Shown here in pieces: positions 1 to 12,000 of a stretch of 64,000 bases of DNA (the first letter of the stretch is position 1; each line of letters opens with the position of its first letter). Source of the DNA: Nematostella vectensis (Eukaryota; Cnidaria; Anthozoa; Actiniaria; Edwardsiidae); contig NC_064040.1 in the NCBI RefSeq assembly GCF_932526225.1, forward strand, positions 13,802,856 to 13,866,855. Direction: 5' to 3'. The notes under the pieces are model-generated. The model worked only from the letters and a program-made list of their open reading frames with translations, did no database searches and was not told the origin of the DNA. The position numbers and the translations under genes were made by a program.

Positions 1-1057
1 CTTAGATAGGACAAAGCTCCCTTGGCCCTCTTAGATAGGACAAAGCCTTATATGGTGGGTAGAGGTTGGGTTTTCTTGCATGTGCTGGCAACATAGTCAA
101 GAGCGTTTTCTTTTCTTTATTAATTGTATACACATGTATAGCCGAGAGATAAATAATAAAGAGTATAATAAAGACAATAATAAACAATAAATATGTACAC
201 TTTCTGATCATTTTATCAAACTTTAGACTCTCAAACTTTCATTAATGTCCAAACCTTTCTTTTTTCTGGTCACCCGAACTGAGCTTATTTCTAGGAGCTG
301 GTTCTTAGAAAGTGGTTTTCTACCATTTAATCGAAAATTCCGGTACTTCTGGTTATTTTTCTAAATGGAAAATGTGGAATTGCTTGAGAGGTAGTCAACT
401 TTCACCGGGGAGACCAGAAATTCGGAAAATTGCGTATCATTTGCAGTTTTCCATAGAATATTTGACCGGGGCCCCCATCGGCCACTATTTCCCGAGACCC
501 GAAAAGTAGAATTTCTGAGTACAGAAGCAAATAATACAAAATTCACCTTGGAAATTCTGGAATATAGGAATGTTTCTTACCATTATGGCATTCAGGAAAA
601 ACTGTTATGTCATTCCGGAATTTCCGATTAAATTGTAAACAACCAGTGTGTCCATTCTCAAGAATTCCACATTAGAATTAAATACATTTTTGTTCGCTGG
701 GGTAAAACAATTTTCATTCATTCTCCCTGGAGTATTTCATTCTCCCTCGGGCCACCCACCGGAATCTCTTTCCCTCCTCTGCCTCTGCCTTAAAAGCCTC
801 TGTCAGCCGCCATGTTGTCATAGCAAAGTACCAAGAGTAAAAAACTATATCCTTTTACAACGACTGATTTGGGGAAGCCAATGCAATATTTTCGATTGGA
901 TATGGTAAATAAAGTATTAAACTTTGTTTTTAGATGATTATTTCGAGATTTGAGCTCACTATGTGTCTTCCAATTTTAAATTAAAACAATGACAAAGGTG
1001 TGACCGACAAAGGCCCTTTAATCTAACCTCGTTTCTAGGCCCCAGACCTCAGATCAG
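1..1057. other. Left-edge non-coding stretch
   Basis: I see no convincing exon here. A short direct repeat (CTTAGATAGGACAAAGC) occurs at about 1 and 30 and resembles the internal TTAGATAGG motifs of the TIR element at 21289-21653, so the edge may cut a related repeat. The minus-strand receptor gene ends at 1058 and a possible ATTAAA poly(A) signal for it lies near 1017-1022 (minus strand). Confidence 0.5.
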
Positions 1058-4000
1058 CTACGCTATGTCAGTGACCTGGGTCTGAGACTTCTTGTATGCA
1101 ATGATGATCATGACTACGCCTGCGCAGAACAGGACACCGCCTACACACGGAATAAGGATGGACAGCGTACAACTTGTATCCAGGGCCCCGAACAGCTGCA
1201 ACAAAGGGATACCAACTAAGAAATACTGTAAATAATAGATAATATAGTTTCCGTGTCATGCAAACGGTTTGCGGGGGTAAAGCGCACCACATGACAGAGG
1301 CAATGTTGCGAAGGAAATAAGCGATTACAAGGCATTATCAGCTTAGCGGCCCTGGCGCTCTGGGATTCTTGTGGTTGACTGTGTGGCTAGAGGGGCTGGG
1401 GAGAGAGGGTTTTTTTGGTGATGTAATGTTGCTTAGGAATTCAGTCGTTTTACAAAAGATTGTCGTCAACCGGCTTCGCGACTACGCGACAAGCCCGCAT
1501 GTAAGCATGGGTAAAAACCACTGAAGCGTCTAGCTGCATATATTAGCCCCCGCTACCGCGTCAAATACCGCATTCACACCACCACTTAAACCAGTTTAAA
1601 AGTGGTTTGATTAAACTGGTTTAAATCTCAATCTCCCAGCCAAGAGTGGACAAAACCGAGAAGAAAACTGAATGGATTGTGCTGTATATATTAAGTGATC
1701 ATTTTGCTAGTAAGAATTCAACACAATGAGAAACTTGGCAAGTTATCAGGCAAAGAAAAACCTTTTTTAACGAAACATGGTTTTGGTGTGAATGCAGCAT
1801 AAGTCTGGGGTTATGCAGTGGCTAATATATGCAGCTGGGCGCTTCAGTGGTTTTTACCCATGCTTACATGCGGACTTGTCGCGTATTAACAAAGCCGGTT
1901 GACGACAACCTTTTGTCAAACGACTGTATGACGATAAAGGAGCAGTGCCGTATTAGCAGACCTCGAAATATTGGGGGAGGGGTGCACAATACAGAAACAT
2001 TAAGAAATTTTTTGGGTCAGGGCAACGCCCCTACCGGTTATTTCCTTATATTTTTTAAAAATATTGGGGGGGGGGCACGTGCCCCCAGAACCCCACCCCC
2101 TGCTACTTCCCTTAGGAGGCATGTACTGATCACGTGATGGTCACCTTTTGTACCTAATTAAGTATCTTATGCAAGCATTACTATTTCAGACTATCCACGT
2201 GACGTGGTATCGACGCGTCCTGAGCGTGACTGACCTGTTTTTTAAGCGCCTCTGCGTCTGATTTGCCAATTTCTCCGCCACTCTCTGTCCACATGATTGG
2301 CACGTACTTCCGGTAAGGTTGGTCGTCGTCCCTGGCGCTGATATTTAGCGGCTGTATGCGTGTCACGCTGATTGCGTTATCGGGAATGATGGCGTTCACT
2401 TGAAAACGCAACTTGGCGTTCAACACTCTTCCGCTTACGGGTTCGACGTCAAGCTGTGAAGAGAATGAGAATGAATGCTATAAGTCATCCAGTACAAGGA
2501 GATAACTTAACTTAATGGGGCACTTGCACGGGGACGAGCTCCCCAAACGTTTGATAAAGTACGCGCTATTCCAAAACGGGGAAAAGATCTTGGATTTGCC
2601 GAGGTCGCGCAACAACGAATTAAGCTCGAAAACAGTTAAAACAATGCAAAATAACCATCTAGGTTTATTAAATGACCTTTCAGCTTTCACATAAATACAA
2701 TAGAGTGGCTTAAACACCTTACATCGAGCAGATGGAAATTGATTGAAAAAAGTACTTTAAAGGTTTGGGAACACGTTGTATGTTATGGACAACAGAGTAA
2801 TCTGAAATACAAAGAAATGACTGATGTGTCCCACATTATTACAGACGTTCGATATCACGGACAAATTGTTATGGACTACTGAGTTATCAGAAATAGAAAG
2901 TAAGACAAAGAAATGTATCCCTCCTCATCACGTTTACAATACATGCCGATCCTGAGGGTGTCTGTAATTACGTGATTTGACTGTAATCAATGTGCGGACG
3001 TTGTACTCTGCTTTGTTAAAAACAACATCGTTGTACTTACGAAGTTCAGGTAGCGTTCATCGGTCGGTTTACTGAGGTTCATCTGCTGGTATAATATTGG
3101 TTCTGCGGTCAGAAATCCCGGGAGACTGGTCGACATAGGGAGGCCAGAGAAGGAAGACATATCAAAAACGCCATCCAAGGGCCTGGAAATATTGTTGGCC
3201 TGAAAGGGAACACAAGTAAGAAGATACCACAATAGGGCAATTTCAGGCTGAGAGAATGTCAAAGATATCCAGCTTGGATACTGATTTAAAAGGGTGCAGC
3301 TACAGCGTGATCGAGTCAAAGGCGCGTATGAAGGCGCCGCAATATAGGCTGCCGCTATAGAACGGGACACAGCTTAGTTAAAGAAGGCCGTCATTTTATT
3401 CTCCCGCTCAATGGCGGGCCCCAAAAGCGTCTATTTCCATCGGCTAATTAAAGCGATCGTTATATATCGTTAATAACATATCAGATATCATTCATATCAT
3501 TCGTAGATTGTTTTTTGAAGTTTCCTTGCGAATAAACCGCTGTATTTTCAATGATAAACAATAAAAAAGGAGATATTGATCGACATTCTTTAAGGGAAGG
3601 GAGAAACCGGAAAGTAAACATTTGGTGTTGTACAAAAAAATAAGAGAATTAAATCACGACGATTTTAACAGTCCATAAGTATGTTCAAGTGCTGGGAAGT
3701 GACGCTCTGTTTAACGAGCTGAGAATTTGCAGATTTTATTGCGAGTCCCAACCCAAAGGCACATCGCAGAGTAATGGGCATTTTTTTCAAAGACAGCGCT
3801 CATTAATAGCTTTACGTTAATAGCGGAGTTAAGGGCGCGGTAACTGTTTACCTTCATGTTGTCAGAAGAGAGCGTGTATCGATTCAGATGAATTCCATGC
3901 GACTGCACGGGTCCCTTGTACGTGACTGTGGCTCGTGTGTAAAGGGGAGCGAGGAAAACGTTATAGCTCTGCTCGGAGGGAGCATAGTTGCTCGAGCACG

Positions 4001-7000
4001 GTTTCAAGTCAGCGGTCTTGAAGGTCTGGTCGTATCCGCTTATGGGACGTTCCGAAGCCTTCAGATTTCGGTGGTATTCACTTGGGATGGATGTCTTCCC
4101 GTCGTATCCTAAAATATGATATGTGTTACCATCATACAATTTCTTGTATTATTTAGACGAATGAATATATGAATAGATGTGTAAAGCTGACCACTACTTG
4201 ATGGGATGATAAACAGATACGCAGATGATGCACAGATATAAGGTGCTAAATCAAAGGCATAGGACTCAAGTTCCAAGGAACGGGTTTGTTGTTAGAATCA
4301 ACATGTGGTAGAGTCAAAGACAAAGAGGTGCCTCAGAAGGGCGCCATCTGACTCAAGGCAACTGGTGGCAAGTGGTGATGGTGGCCTAGGGGGGGGGGGG
4401 GGGGTGGATGGTGGAAGTTGTGATGGATGGTAGCTTGGTGTTAGTGGTGCTGGTGGGTGGGTGGTAGTGGTGCTGGTGGGTGGGTGTTAGTGGTGCTGGT
4501 GGGTGGGTGTTAGTGGTGCTGGTGGGTGGGTGTTAGTGGTGCTGGTGGGTGGGTGGTAGTGGTGCTGGTGGGTGGGTGGTAGTGGTGCTGGTGGGTGGGT
4601 GGTAGCGGTGATGGAGTGTTGTTGGTAGTTGTGATGGAGTGTTAGTGGTAGTGGTGATTGTGTGCTAGTGGTAGCGGTGATGGACTGATGGTAGCTTGGT
4701 GGTTGTGGTGCTGGTGGGTGGGTGGTAGCGGTGATGGAGTGTTGTTGGTAGTTGTGATAGAGTGTTAGTGGTAGTGGTGATTGTGTGCTAGTGGTAGCGG
4801 TGATGGACTGATGGTAGCTTGGTGGTTGTGGTGACGGAGTGTTGTTGGTAGTGGTGATGGTTTGTTGTTGGTAGTTGTGATGGAGTGTTAGTGGTAGTGG
4901 TGATTGTGTGCTAGTGGTAGCGGTGATGGACTGATGGTAGCTTGGTGGTTGTGGTGCTGGTGGGTGGGTGGTAGTGGTGATGGTTTGTTGTTGGTAGTTG
5001 TGATGGAGTGTTAGTGGTAGTGGTGATTGTGTGCTAGTGGTAGCGGTGATGGACTGATGGTAGCTTGGTGGCTGTGGTGCTGGTGGGTGGGTGGTAGTGG
5101 TGATGGAGTGTTGTTGGTGATTGTGTGTTGGTGGTAGTGGTGACGGTGTGTTGGTGGTAGTGGTGACGGTGTGTTGGTGGTAGTGGTGACGGTGTGTTGT
5201 TGGTAGTGGTGACGGTGTGTTGGTGGTAGTGGTGACGGTGTGTTGGTGGTAGTGGTGACGGTGTGTTGTTGGTAGTGGTGACGGTGTGTTGGTGGTAGTG
5301 GTGACGGTGTGTTGTTGGTAGTGGTGACGGTGTGTTGTTGGTAGTGGTGACGGTGTGTTGGTGGTAGTGGTGACGGTGTGTTGTTGGTAGTGATGACGCT
5401 GTGTTGGTGGTAGTGGTGACGGTGTGTTGGTGGTAGTGGTGACGGTGTGTTGGTGGTAGTGGTGACGCTGTGTTGTTGGTAGTGGTGACGGTCTGTTGTT
5501 GTTGGTAGTGGCGGTAATAATAATAATTATACTCGTTTATTATTCCTCTCGTAGCTTAGCTATATTACAGGATTCTAAATATGGATAGTGGTTGGTAATG
5601 GTGATGGTGGGTTGGTGGTAGTGGTGATGAAGTGTTGTTGGTAGTGATGATGGAGTGTTGTTGGTAGTGATGATGGAGTGTTGTTGGTAGTGATGATGGA
5701 GTGTTGTTGGTAGTGATGATGGAGTGTTGTTGGTAGTGATGATGGAGTGTTGTTGGTAGTGGTGATGGAGTGTTGTTGGTAGTGGTGATGGTTTGTTGTT
5801 GGTAGTTGTGATGGAGTGTTAGTGGTAGTGGTGATTGTGTGCTAGTGGTAGCGGTGATGGACTGATGGTAGCTTGGTGGTAGTGGTGACGGTGTGTTGGT
5901 GGTAGTGGTGACGGTGTGTTGTTGGTAGTGGTGACGGTGTGTTGTTGGTAGTGGTGACGGTGTGTTGTTGGTAGTGGTGACGGTGTGTTGTTGGTAGTGG
6001 TGACGGTGTGTTGTTGGTAGTGGTGACGGTGTGTTGTTGGTAGTGGTGACGGTTTGTTGTTGGTAGTGGTGACGGTGTGTTGGTGGTAGTGGTGACGGTG
6101 TGTTGGTGGTAGTGGTGACGGTGTGTTGGTGGTAGTGGTGACGGTGTGTTGGTGGTAGTGGTGACGCTGTGTTGTTGGTAGTGGTGACGGTGTGTTGGTG
6201 GTAGTGGTGACGCTGTGTTGTTGGTAGTGCTGACGGTGTGTTGGTGGTAGTGGTGACGGTGTGTTGGTGGTAGTGGTGACGGTGTGTTGGTGGTAGTGAT
6301 GACGCTGTGTTGGTGGTAGTGGTGACGGTGTGTTGGTGGTAGTGGTGACGCTGTGTTGTTGGTAGTGGTGACGGTCTTTTGTTGTTGGTAGTGGCGGTAA
6401 TAATATAATAATAATTATACTCGTTTATTATTCCTCTCGTAGCTTAGCTATATTACAGGATTCTAAATATGGATAGTGGTTGGTAATGGTGATGGTGGGT
6501 TGGTGGTAATAGTGATGGTGGGTTGGTGGTAATGGTGACGACTGTTGGTGGTAGTGGTGACGGTGTGTTGGTGGTAGTGGTGACGGTGTGTTGGTGGTAG
6601 TGGTGACGGTGTGTTGGTGGTAGTGGTGACGGTGTGTTGGTGGTAGTGGTGACGGTGTGTTGGTGGTAGTGGTGACGGTGTGTTGGTGGTAGTGGTGACG
6701 GTGTGTTGGTGGTAGTGGTGACGACAGTTGTTGGTAGTGGTGACGGTGTGTTGTTGGTAGTGGTGACGGTGTGTTGTTGGTAGTGGTGACGGTGTGTTGA
6801 TGGTAGTGGTGACGGTGTGTTGTTGGTAGTGGTGACGGTGTGTTGGTGGTAGTGGTGACGGTGTGTTGGTGGTAGTGATCGTGTGTTGGTGGTAGTGGTG
6901 ACGGTGTGTTGTTGGTAGTGGTGACGGTGTGTTGGTGGTAGTGGTGACGGTGTGTTGTTGGTAGTGGTGACGGTGTGTTGGTGGAAGTGGTGACGGTGTG

Positions 7001-9025
7001 TTGGTGGTAGTGGTGACGGTGTGTTGGTGGTAATGGTGACGACTGTTGTTGGTAGTGGTGACGGTGTGTTGTTGGTAGTGGTGACGGTGTGTTGGTGGTA
7101 GTGGTGACGGTGTGTTGGTGGTAGTGGTGACGGTGTGTTGGTGGTAGTGGTGACGGTGTGTTGTTGGTAGTGGTGACGACTGTTGTTGGTAGTGGTGACG
7201 GTGTGTTGGAGGTAGTGGTGACGGTGTGTTGGTGGTAGTGATCGTGTGTTGGTGGTAGTGGTGACGGTGTGTTGTTGGTAGTGGTGACGGTGTGTTGGTG
7301 GTAGTGGTGACGGTGTGTTGTTGGTAGTGGTGACGGTGTGTTGGTGGTAGTGGTGACGGTGTGTTGTTGGTAGTAGTGACGGTGTGTTGGAGGTAGTGGT
7401 GACGGTGTGTTGGTGGTAGTGGTGACGGTGTGTTGGTGGTAGTGGTGACGGTGTGTTGGTGGTAATGGTGACGACTGTTGTTGGTAGTGGTGACGGTGTG
7501 TTGGTGGTAGTGGTGACGGTGTGTTGGTGGTAGTGGTGACGGTGTGTTGGTGGTAGTGGTGACGGTGTGTTGTTGGTAGTGGTGACGACTGTTGTTGGTA
7601 GTGGTGACGGTGTGTTGTTGGTAGTGGTGACGGTGTGTTGTTGGTAGTGGTGACGGTGTGTTGGTGGTAGTGGTGACGGTTTGTCGGTAGCGAGGGTCGA
7701 CTTACCTGCCCACGTGAAGCGGTCCCCACCAGATGACTTGCATGTGTGAAAGGTTTCAGACTTGCTGAGCAGCCTGGCCTGCTCCTTGCTGGTGTGATGC
7801 GTGAGAAAGCCCGGCACAGGGGTCCCATTAGGGTATAGTGGCGGCATCGGTAGCTTATCCATTACGTAACCAAGCGTCAGCTCTTTCTGTGGACGCGTGG
7901 TTAGCAAGCCTATATTATTATTGTCGAAATACGCCATTACGAACATCGGAAGGTGGCTTGTGATGAAAGTCAGGAGCGCAGTCATCGTCAGAGTATCGTT
8001 CGCTTTAAAACAAATCATATTCTCAACCGGGCAGGTAATCTTATCAATCAGCAGCTTTAATCCTGCCGCCTGAGCCTGCAAACTGCTGACGTTAGACCCA
8101 GCGGCCGTGGCAATCGCTTTTAGTATTTTCATATACGCCGGCACATAGGTCACGAGTCCGCATCCGCTTGATATCGGATTATCCTTGCATGGGACGCCTG
8201 TGGTCGGGAGGAGCAGAGAGGAATTGGTAAGTGCATTATAGAGTCCCATCATTTCAGTGCTGTTATAACTTGTGTTCAGGCTGGCGAATTGTGACTGCGA
8301 GGATAACCAATGTCCGAAGTCCAGAGTAAGGGTCGTATTTGTCGGTTCCACCCTTCCTAGGTAGTGGTACGTGCCACTCCCTAGCGTAGCGTTTAGCTGA
8401 AGGATGTAGCCGCCGACAATGGGTGGGACCATAGCCAAGGCGATGCCCATGTCGTCACCGGCCTGCGCCACCGCCCCAAGATAGCCCAGGTTCAACACGG
8501 TCATCTGAGGATGAAAAGCAAATGTAAGAAACCCGCAATATCTAAGTGCCATGGAGGGCCCCGCCCCGGTAATGCCAGTGTCATTAAGGTTTCTTTAAAC
8601 TGAAATCCAGTTTTTCTCATTTTTTCCCTTGTACACCGATCTTGATCGTTGATCTATCCCAAATCGCGCGTGTGTTCGCACTTCGAACACCCTTATCCAA
8701 ATAACAACAACAAAAATCCAGAATTCCCCTATATTGGCAGTTTGAGTTCTATGACTCTTTAAAACGGAATTTACCTCAGCTATAGTCAGTAACACTCAGT
8801 ACATTGAGGAAACATGTGAAACCACCTGTATAGATTTCAAAGTGTTACCCACGATGAAGCACGAGTATCGATAGAGAAGTTCTGAGTGTAACCTTATTTA
8901 GTGTTCACACAAGCGGACGTGATTCGGGCTCTTCGTACCTAGGCGTATATCTGAGTTCATCAAGAACTCGACAGCCAAGCATGCTAACAAAGAATAAAAA
9001 ATAGAAACAATCGCTGCAGGTGCCC

Positions 9026-9069
<44 letters not shown>

Positions 9070-12000
9070 AACACAACACAGCAGCGTATAAGAGTTAAAC
9101 ACACCTGGTCACTTTCCTTGCATTGTGGGCACGCTTGCGCAGTGGCGTCCGCGTCAAATGTTTGCTGGGAATATTTCTTGTAAGTCACGTGACCATTGTC
9201 GTCAAACGACACGTCGATCTTTTCGGTAGTCGTCTTGTAGACATATGGACCGCGCTCCTCGAACTGTACACCAAACGCAGCCATCAGTAAAACACTCACT
9301 ACAAGACGCCAACCCAGGATTGGCTGAGAGCGAGCGCGCTGTCATAGATTCCTTAAAGAAATTACCCACATTTTGGCCGCCAAGGAGGGGGGGTACGGGC
9401 CAGCGCACCCCCCTGGGTAGGCGCCTGCTAACAGATATCGAGTGTGAGATGGAGTGCGTATCTAGTTTGTGCATGGCGTTTTTTTTTTAACTTAAATTTT
9501 AAGTTCCATAGATTCAGGCTAGAGCGGTAGGCCGGGTTCAGATTTAAAATCAGTTTGTTAAATTTGGTTATAAGACAATAACAAAACCAAATTATCCTTC
9601 CTTATGAACTAGATGAGGAAACTATGGGAAGTTTTTTTCTGCATTATAACAACTAATTGCTATCCAATCACATTCACGCTGACATTCATACCTGTGGTGT
9701 CTCTCCTTTGTGCAGGAATCCGTTTTTATTCTTGATATGTCAGAAGTAAATAGAAGCAGAGGACTCGCTTGCGCCGATCTGTGCACGATGAGAAATTAAA
9801 GTCACAGATCACGTCAAATGCATTTACTCAGGGTGCTTTCTAAAACCTAGGATGACCGTTATCCTGTAAGTGCTATCTTTCTATGGACTACACAAAGGGG
9901 GGGGGGGGGAGTGAGGTGCGCAGGGTCAAAAAGTTGATCATGTCTTATTAAGGATCTTCAAATACTATAGACATAGACATATTTTATTAGAGTGCCGTAT
10001 ACAAAGATTTACATAGGCCATTATTCTCTAACATTTACTAGTGAGATTGCCTAATTAAAAAGCATTTATAACTGGTATTTAGCTACCATGCTTTTTGGAG
10101 CTATTAAGTCTCTAATGTTTGGGAAATGTCTATTTAGTTGTTGGGAAAGAGTATTTCTTAGTTTTGTAAATTGAGCATTTTAACTAGAAAGTGTTGTTTA
10201 TTCTCCATAGTCTGACAGCGCGGGCAAACCCTTGATTCTGGTGTAATATAGTTTTTGTTGTAGCGGCGTCTTTTAATTTGTAGAATGTGATCGCTTATTC
10301 TTAATTTTGTTTGTGCCCTACGATATTCTATATTCAAAGCCGTAGCAGGCCTCGAATTTTTTTTGGGGGGGGCACGATACATAAACATTAAGAAAACAAT
10401 GGGGGCACAGCCAAGTCCTCCTGGTCATTTTCTTTATAGTTTTTGAAAATATTGGGGGGAGGCACGTGCCCCCAGTGCCCCACCCCCTGCTACGGCCCTG
10501 ATATTCGATACTTTCAGTAAATAATCCTCTAGTTTATATTCTGATTTTAATTATCTGAATGCTCTTAGTTTGTTCCCTCCAATTGGTCTAGAATTATCGT
10601 CAAAAAGACTTGATCTCCGATCTTGTATTTCGATGTCTTCTAAACTCTGTTTCGGAATTCTTTATAAAATTGTTCATTTATTGTCGATTTAGTGTCTAAG
10701 TTAGCCTCGCTTTGGTTCTCCAAACAGTTGCCATAACCGTTTTGAAGCGAAATTGTTTTAGTTTCCATTGCCTAGTTCTGCGAGTTCGGAATCTTTACTA
10801 TACATATTCTCTCCTTTTTTTTAATATAAAAACGAGACTGGGCCGTTCTGGGATGTTCTTAAAGCCGCATTATCACCAGTTTACTTCCGGAGGTCCGACG
10901 GAAACCTCAACCGTTAAAAGACAAAATAATCTATTCGAATCCGAAATATTTAACAGGCCATCCGCTCTAAATAACCGTCTCACGAACCAGACCCTCCGGA
11001 TTTTTTGCTTCCTCTGAAAATTCCTGGCCGTTTGACACCCCCCCCCCCCCCCCCCCTCCCGGTGGTATGGATATTTTCTGGAACTACACGATCTCAGGCT
11101 GGACATTCTTTTAAAAAAGGTTCTAGACTGCAACCCCCCCCCCCCCCCCCCCAGCCAATCCCCCGGCCGAACGCGCCTGGTTTTCGAAATTCATTGCCAA
11201 TTAGTGGTTATAAATTAGTTTATTTAAAGTTTTTCTGTTTAGCATTGCTGAAAAATCAAGTTGGCGCAGGTTAATATAGCGTGTAAACGCTCTCGTAAAC
11301 TGGTGAAATTTATGAGTTCTTTTGCCTCAAAGGCAATTACGCTTAAAAGAAGGATCTAGGTGTTACACAAAAGATGTTTCTTTGGAAACGCTTGACAAAA
11401 GCACGTAAATGATGAAGAGAACAGCTGAATTCTTTTTGCCTACACTTGGCGTTTATTTTTACAAATTAGCAGCCTTTTTTAATTCAGTTAAACGTGTTGA
11501 AGCACTAACACCCCGCATTTTAAAATAAAAATTAAGCTAAAGAATATGGAGAGATTTTTTTATGTTTAATGAGTCATGTGCAATGTTTTAATGAAAACTC
11601 GAATTTCTTTTTTCATCTTGCTAAAACAGTAACTACCATTTCAACTACAACTTATACAGTATGTTTATCCGACTTTTAAGCTATATTTACTGTCCAAAAT
11701 CATTTTTTTAAATGAAACATGAAATCACTTTTTTCCCACAGCATGAAAACTTATAAGTATTCAAAGATGATGAAAAAACAACAACGAAAAAACAATTGTA
11801 GAGCGAAATTCGTTGGCACGGAGAAGCTTAGGCATTTACTTGTTAAGATGTTTGTTTGAAGTATTGTTCTTTGAAGAAAATGTAATCTTCAAACAAGAGA
11901 GGAAAGGCTGTATAAGCAAGACAAGAGCAGCTGGAAATTAATCGCAAATTGTTTATTATCGAAATAAGGATGGCGCTAAGTCTCACTGTAAATCTTCGTC

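Noticed and set aside
6428..7828. Long His/Thr/Pro-rich open frames on the minus strand
   Set aside because: They are the 23-bp minisatellite read in registers without stops; the genuine exon stops at its donor at 7706.
8898..9102. Poly-Cys / poly-Leu open frames
   Set aside because: (CAA)n microsatellite read on the minus strand just past a splice donor.
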